Source: Gammaproteobacteria bacterium (lineage in GTDB: Bacteria > Pseudomonadota > Gammaproteobacteria > DSM-16500). Taken from it: 16,686 nucleotides of DNA. The stretch covers positions 1-16,686 of the forward strand of contig SCTP01000050.1 of NCBI GenBank assembly GCA_004322325.1, given 5' to 3'. Below, piece after piece: positions 13,821 to 16,686 of the stretch (its first letter is position 1; the number at the start of each line of letters is the position of its first letter). A program made the position numbers and the translations under genes. Below the pieces are notes generated by a model. The model worked only from the letters and a program-made list of their open reading frames with translations, was not told the origin of the DNA and did not search any database.

Positions 13821-13994
13821 TTAGGCGATTTCGATCATCTCAAAATCATCTTTCGTTGCTCCGCATTCAGGGCATTGCCAAGCGGGCGGTACATCTTCCC
13901 AGCGTGTACCCGGCGCGATACCATCTTCGGGCCAGCCTTTTTCTTCGTCATAGATAAAACCACAGAGTAAGCACATGTAGCGTTTGTAAGTCAT
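13821..13994 (-). CDS. Rubredoxin
   Basis: A 57 aa iron protein for single-electron transfer, too small for many gene callers. It reads [20 protein letters not shown], then [37 protein letters not shown]. The four iron-binding cysteines are 8, 11, 41 and 44, in the standard CxxCG...CPxCG arrangement, and the acidic middle is typical. AGAGAGA lies about 8 nt before the start. It ends 1 nt from the acylphosphatase stop and diverges from hemL over a 77 nt gap. The electron partner cannot be told; in many gammaproteobacteria rubredoxin genes sit alone near hemL. Confidence 0.95.
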   Translation of the reverse strand: MTYKRYMCLLCGFIYDEEKGWPEDGIAPGTRWEDVPPAWQCPECGATKDDFEMIEIA

Positions 13995-14008
13995 TTATAA
14001 TGTCTCTC

Positions 14009-14037
14009 TTCGATTGTTGAGCTAATTCAGATAAAAT
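14009..14037 (+). promoter_or_regulatory. Weak candidate promoter of hemL
   Basis: TAAAAT (14032-14037) matches the -10 at 5 of 6 positions, with TTCGAT (14009-14014) 17 nt upstream as a poor -35. It sits in the 77 nt divergent gap between the rubredoxin and hemL genes. Confidence 0.3.
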
Positions 14038-14071
14038 ACGACCAATTTTGGCCCAATTATAAGGAAGCTCT

Positions 14072-15400
14072 ATGACAAATTCAAAAAAACTCTACGATCT
14101 CGCCCAACAGGTGATTCCTGCCGGTGTCAATTCGCCGGTACGGGCTTTTCGTAGTGTGGGAAGTGAGCCAGTGTTTATTCAGCGGGGCCATGGTCCTTAT
14201 GTGATGGATGCGGATGGTAATGAATATATTGACTATGTTTGTTCTTGGGGGCCGTTAATTGCCGGACATGCGCATCCTTATATTATCGAAAAAGTCACAG
14301 CGGCATTGCACCAAGGGTTTAGTTTTGGTGCGCCGACTGAAGTTGAAGTAAAACTAGCGCAAAAAGTCTGCGGACTGATGCCCTCAATTGAAATGATCCG
14401 TTTTGTGAGTTCGGGCACGGAAGCGGCTATGAGCGCGATTCGCTTAGCGCGGGGGTTTACGAAGCGCGACAAAATCATCAAATTTGCCGGCTGTTATCAT
14501 GGTCATGCAGATAGCTTATTGGTCTCGGCAGGTTCAGGGGCACTCACATTTGGGGTGCCGAGTTCAGCGGGGGTACCGGAGAGTATCGCGCAACATACCT
14601 TGGTGGCGGAGTTTAATCGATTAGATGAAGTCGCTTCTTTGTTTGCTGCACATGGCGATGATATTGCGGCAGTGATAGTAGAGCCGGTGGCGGGGAATAT
14701 GAACCTCGTTCTTCCCGTGCCTGGATTTTTGCAAGGGTTACGTGAATTGTGCGATCGCTATGGCAGCGTGTTAATTTTTGATGAAGTGATCACGGGTTTC
14801 CGTGTTGCGTTAGGCGGTGCCCAAGCGCGATTTGAGGTGAAGCCTGATTTAACCGTCCTCGGTAAAATTATCGGTGGTGGGTTTCCTGCCGCGGCTTTTG
14901 GTGGGCGTGCGGATATTATGCGTTCGATTGCGCCACTTGGCCCTGTTTATCAAGCTGGTACGCTGTCCGGTAATCCGATTGCCATGACAGCCGGTTTAGC
15001 GACATTAGAATTAGTCACGGCTCCCCATTTTTACGAGACGTTAACGCTACGCACGCAACAGCTGGTTCAAGGGTTAGTCACGCTAGCGCAAGCGGCGAAT
15101 ATTCCGCTTTTTGCTCATCACATTGGCAGCATGTTTGGTCTCTTTTTCACAGATGCTGATAAAATAGAAACAGAAAGTGATGTGAAACGTTGCGACATCA
15201 TGCTGTTTAAACGTTTCTTTCATGGTATGTTAAACGAAGGTATTTATCTTGCTCCTTCTGCCTTCGAGATAGGTTTTGTCTCCGCGACTCATACTGAGCA
15301 AGAGATAGCAAAAACCTTATCGGCGGGTGAAAAAGTATTCGCTACTTTATTAAAGGACACGCCATCATGCATCGAATTATTACAGGTGCAACCGGGTTAA
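14072..15400 (+). CDS. hemL: Glutamate-1-semialdehyde 2,1-aminomutase
   Basis: PLP enzyme that turns glutamate 1-semialdehyde into 5-aminolevulinate (EC 5.4.3.8), the second step of the C5 route to haem, in the cytoplasm. The 442 aa protein aligns from [16 protein letters not shown] onward. Typical blocks are [68 protein letters not shown], and the PLP lysine Lys265 in [10 protein letters not shown], the same number as in E. coli. AAGGAAG is 4 nt upstream. The C-terminus runs about 14 residues beyond the E. coli end, because the frame stays open 34 nt into the next gene. hemJ, another haem gene, lies downstream on the other strand. Confidence 0.97.
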   Translation: MTNSKKLYDLAQQVIPAGVNSPVRAFRSVGSEPVFIQRGHGPYVMDADGNEYIDYVCSWGPLIAGHAHPYIIEKVTAALHQGFSFGAPTEVEVKLAQKVCGLMPSIEMIRFVSSGTEAAMSAIRLARGFTKRDKIIKFAGCYHGHADSLLVSAGSGALTFGVPSSAGVPESIAQHTLVAEFNRLDEVASLFAAHGDDIAAVIVEPVAGNMNLVLPVPGFLQGLRELCDRYGSVLIFDEVITGFRVALGGAQARFEVKPDLTVLGKIIGGGFPAAAFGGRADIMRSIAPLGPVYQAGTLSGNPIAMTAGLATLELVTAPHFYETLTLRTQQLVQGLVTLAQAANIPLFAHHIGSMFGLFFTDADKIETESDVKRCDIMLFKRFFHGMLNEGIYLAPSAFEIGFVSATHTEQEIAKTLSAGEKVFATLLKDTPSCIELLQVQPG

Positions 15401-16299
15401 TCGGCAAACGTCTCGTCGAGTACTGGCTTGCGCAGTCTCACACGGTCACCGTGATTGGTCGCAGTGAGCAGCATATTAAAAATGTCTTTGGCACGCGTGT
15501 GCAAGCAGTGACGTGGGATAAGCTGACGCGAGAAGTGTTGCAGTCTGCTGAATTGGTTGTCAATTTAGCAGGGGCGAATATAGGGGAGAAGCGCTGGACG
15601 AAGGCACGTAAAGCGGAAGTGTTAGATAGCCGTGTTAATGCAACGCGTGCTATTGCCAATTTATTAGCGGAACTAGGCTCGAATGCGCCGGTGTTATTGA
15701 ACGCGAGTGCCATTGGCATTTATGGCTTGCAAGCGCAAAATGAAAAAGGCTTACCGCCTGCTTTAGACGAAACAACACCAATTGATGGGACTGCCCCTGA
15801 TTTTTTATCGCTTGTGGGTCGACAATGGGAAAAGGCAGCGGATCCTGCGGTAAAGGCAGGAGTACGTGTGGTGTTTTTACGTTTCGCTGTTGTGTTAGCA
15901 GAAGAAGGTGGTGCTTTACCAAAATTAATTCAACCTTCCCACTTGTATTTAAGCGGACGCATCGGTACAGGTTATCAGCCATTTAGCTGGGTAGCGATTG
16001 ATGATGTGATTCGAGCAATTGATTTCTTATGTGCAAGATCGGATAGCGCTGGTCCTTACAATATTGTTGCGCCTGGATGTGTACCGCAACGCCAATTTGC
16101 TGAAGCAGTTGAACGTGTTATTCAGCGTAAACCCTTTGCCACGATACCTGCTTTTGTTTTTAAGCTATTGTTGGGTGCAGAAATGGCGCGAGAATTATTG
16201 CTAGAAGGTCAGCATGCGTATCCGAAGCGGCTGCTTGATTTAGGATTTCAATTTTCTTATCCCGATATCGAAGCAGCCTTAACCCACTTGCTGCGGTAG
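15367..16299 (+). CDS. TIGR01777-family NAD(P)-dependent epimerase (YfcH-like)
   Basis: Atypical short-chain dehydrogenase-like protein of 310 aa. The nucleotide-binding GATGLIG is at 7-13. [14 protein letters not shown] follows, then [19 protein letters not shown], the [18 protein letters not shown] stretch and a C-terminal DUF1731-type end ([20 protein letters not shown], then [20 protein letters not shown]). The full family architecture is present, but no member's substrate is firmly established, so no reaction is claimed. ATG 15367 has AAAGGA 9 nt upstream and lies inside the 3' end of hemL, so the two are coupled. It ends 4 nt from the convergent hemJ stop. Confidence 0.93.
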   Translation: MHRIITGATGLIGKRLVEYWLAQSHTVTVIGRSEQHIKNVFGTRVQAVTWDKLTREVLQSAELVVNLAGANIGEKRWTKARKAEVLDSRVNATRAIANLLAELGSNAPVLLNASAIGIYGLQAQNEKGLPPALDETTPIDGTAPDFLSLVGRQWEKAADPAVKAGVRVVFLRFAVVLAEEGGALPKLIQPSHLYLSGRIGTGYQPFSWVAIDDVIRAIDFLCARSDSAGPYNIVAPGCVPQRQFAEAVERVIQRKPFATIPAFVFKLLLGAEMARELLLEGQHAYPKRLLDLGFQFSYPDIEAALTHLLR

Positions 16300-16303
16300 C
16301 GTG

Positions 16304-16686
16304 TTATATCATTCCAAATGGTTTTACGGTTACCAGTATCACAATGAAGACGAGTAAAAGGATGGGGATTTCATTGACGATCCGATAAAACACATGCCCA
16401 TGTTGGTTGCGATCAGCCTTAAAAGTATGCAGTAACATCCCGAGGTAAATGTGATAAATGACGACTAATGACACGAGTCCTAATTTTAGTTGCAGCCACA
16501 TCATGTGCATATAACCTTGTGGATCGAAGCTAAGCAACCATCCGCCAAAAAGCAGGGTGAAGATGGCGCCGGGGGTGGCGATGCCGTAGTATAACTTTCG
16601 CTCCATGATTTTAAACCGCTCAATACCGACACGATCCGTTGCCATGGCGTGGTAGACGAATAATCGAGGAAGGTAAAATAAGCCGC
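16304..16686 (-). CDS. hemJ: Protoporphyrinogen oxidase HemJ (5' partial)
   Basis: Inner-membrane protein that oxidises protoporphyrinogen IX to protoporphyrin IX, replacing HemG or HemY. The gene begins beyond the window; in frame before the first internal ATG (16645) I read GLFYLPRLFVYHAMATDR, so ATG 16645 is not the start. The block VYHAMATDRVGIERFKIMER and the ending IVNEIPILLLVFIVILVTVK are strongly HemJ-like. Three hydrophobic helices are visible. It is convergent with the YfcH-like gene and close to hemL, so two steps of haem synthesis lie within 2.5 kb. Confidence 0.93.
   Translation of the reverse strand, partial: GLFYLPRLFVYHAMATDRVGIERFKIMERKLYYGIATPGAIFTLLFGGWLLSFDPQGYMHMMWLQLKLGLVSLVVIYHIYLGMLLHTFKADRNQHGHVFYRIVNEIPILLLVFIVILVTVKPFGMI

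Noticed and set aside
13692..13970. 92 aa plus-strand frame overlapping acyP and the rubredoxin gene
   Set aside because: It is a shadow frame; the minus strand encodes a perfect four-cysteine rubredoxin.
16304..16645. Complete 113 aa membrane protein starting at ATG 16645
   Set aside because: The frame is open to the window end and the upstream residues match HemJ, so the gene is cut by the window.

Overview
The window looks like chromosome from a moderately AT-rich gammaproteobacterium, most plausibly of the Legionellales (Legionella/Coxiella/Aquicella-like). The housekeeping proteins (AroK, RNase PH, HslV, HslU, RpiA, Rpe, HemL) resemble gammaproteobacterial versions. Among them sit proteins with the look of secreted or host-directed factors: an ankyrin-repeat protein with a papain-like N-terminus, a coiled-coil protein with two membrane hairpins, a cysteine-rich exported protein and an orphan with an acidic tail. 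Two of these genes have a perfect YTTAAK-N5-YTTAAK direct repeat upstream and a third has a degenerate one. That is the PmrA-box pattern, and PmrA controls many Dot/Icm effector genes in Legionella and Coxiella. The taxonomic placement and the effector idea are inference.

Layout. 1-2134: end of a type IV pilus operon (a PilO/PilP-like fusion cut by the window edge, then a short PilQ-type secretin) followed by shikimate kinase aroK. 2130-3513: PmrA-like box and an exported Cys-rich protein. 3510-4467: promoter, tRNA-Gly(CCC) and an alpha carbonic anhydrase 21 nt behind it. 4468-5699: promoter, inverted-repeat leader and the ankyrin protein. 5722-6521: exonuclease III homologue and a terminator. 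6519-8350: two unrecognised genes, each with a PmrA-like box; the second shares a promoter-leader element with the ankyrin gene and runs 89 nt antisense into rph. 8262-11672: rph, diverging from the hslV-hslU-rpiA operon whose ORFs overlap by ATGA. 11673-12423: Phd/VapC-type toxin-antitoxin module with its own promoter and operator-like palindrome. 12418-13474 (minus): rpe followed by a VOC/glyoxalase gene. 13544-13994: acylphosphatase and rubredoxin, convergent and 1 nt apart. 14072-16686: hemL, a TIGR01777/YfcH-type epimerase overlapping it, and a convergent hemJ cut by the window edge.

How the genes fit together: most blocks are ordinary metabolism or maintenance (pili, shikimate, pentose phosphate, proteolysis, RNA maturation, DNA repair, haem). 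The unusual material is concentrated between about 2.1 and 8.3 kb, where putative secreted or membrane-active proteins are interleaved with core genes and share two kinds of upstream element. Every gap between genes is shorter than 150 nt, so there is no long unexplained stretch. I saw no IS element, prophage, CRISPR array or rRNA.
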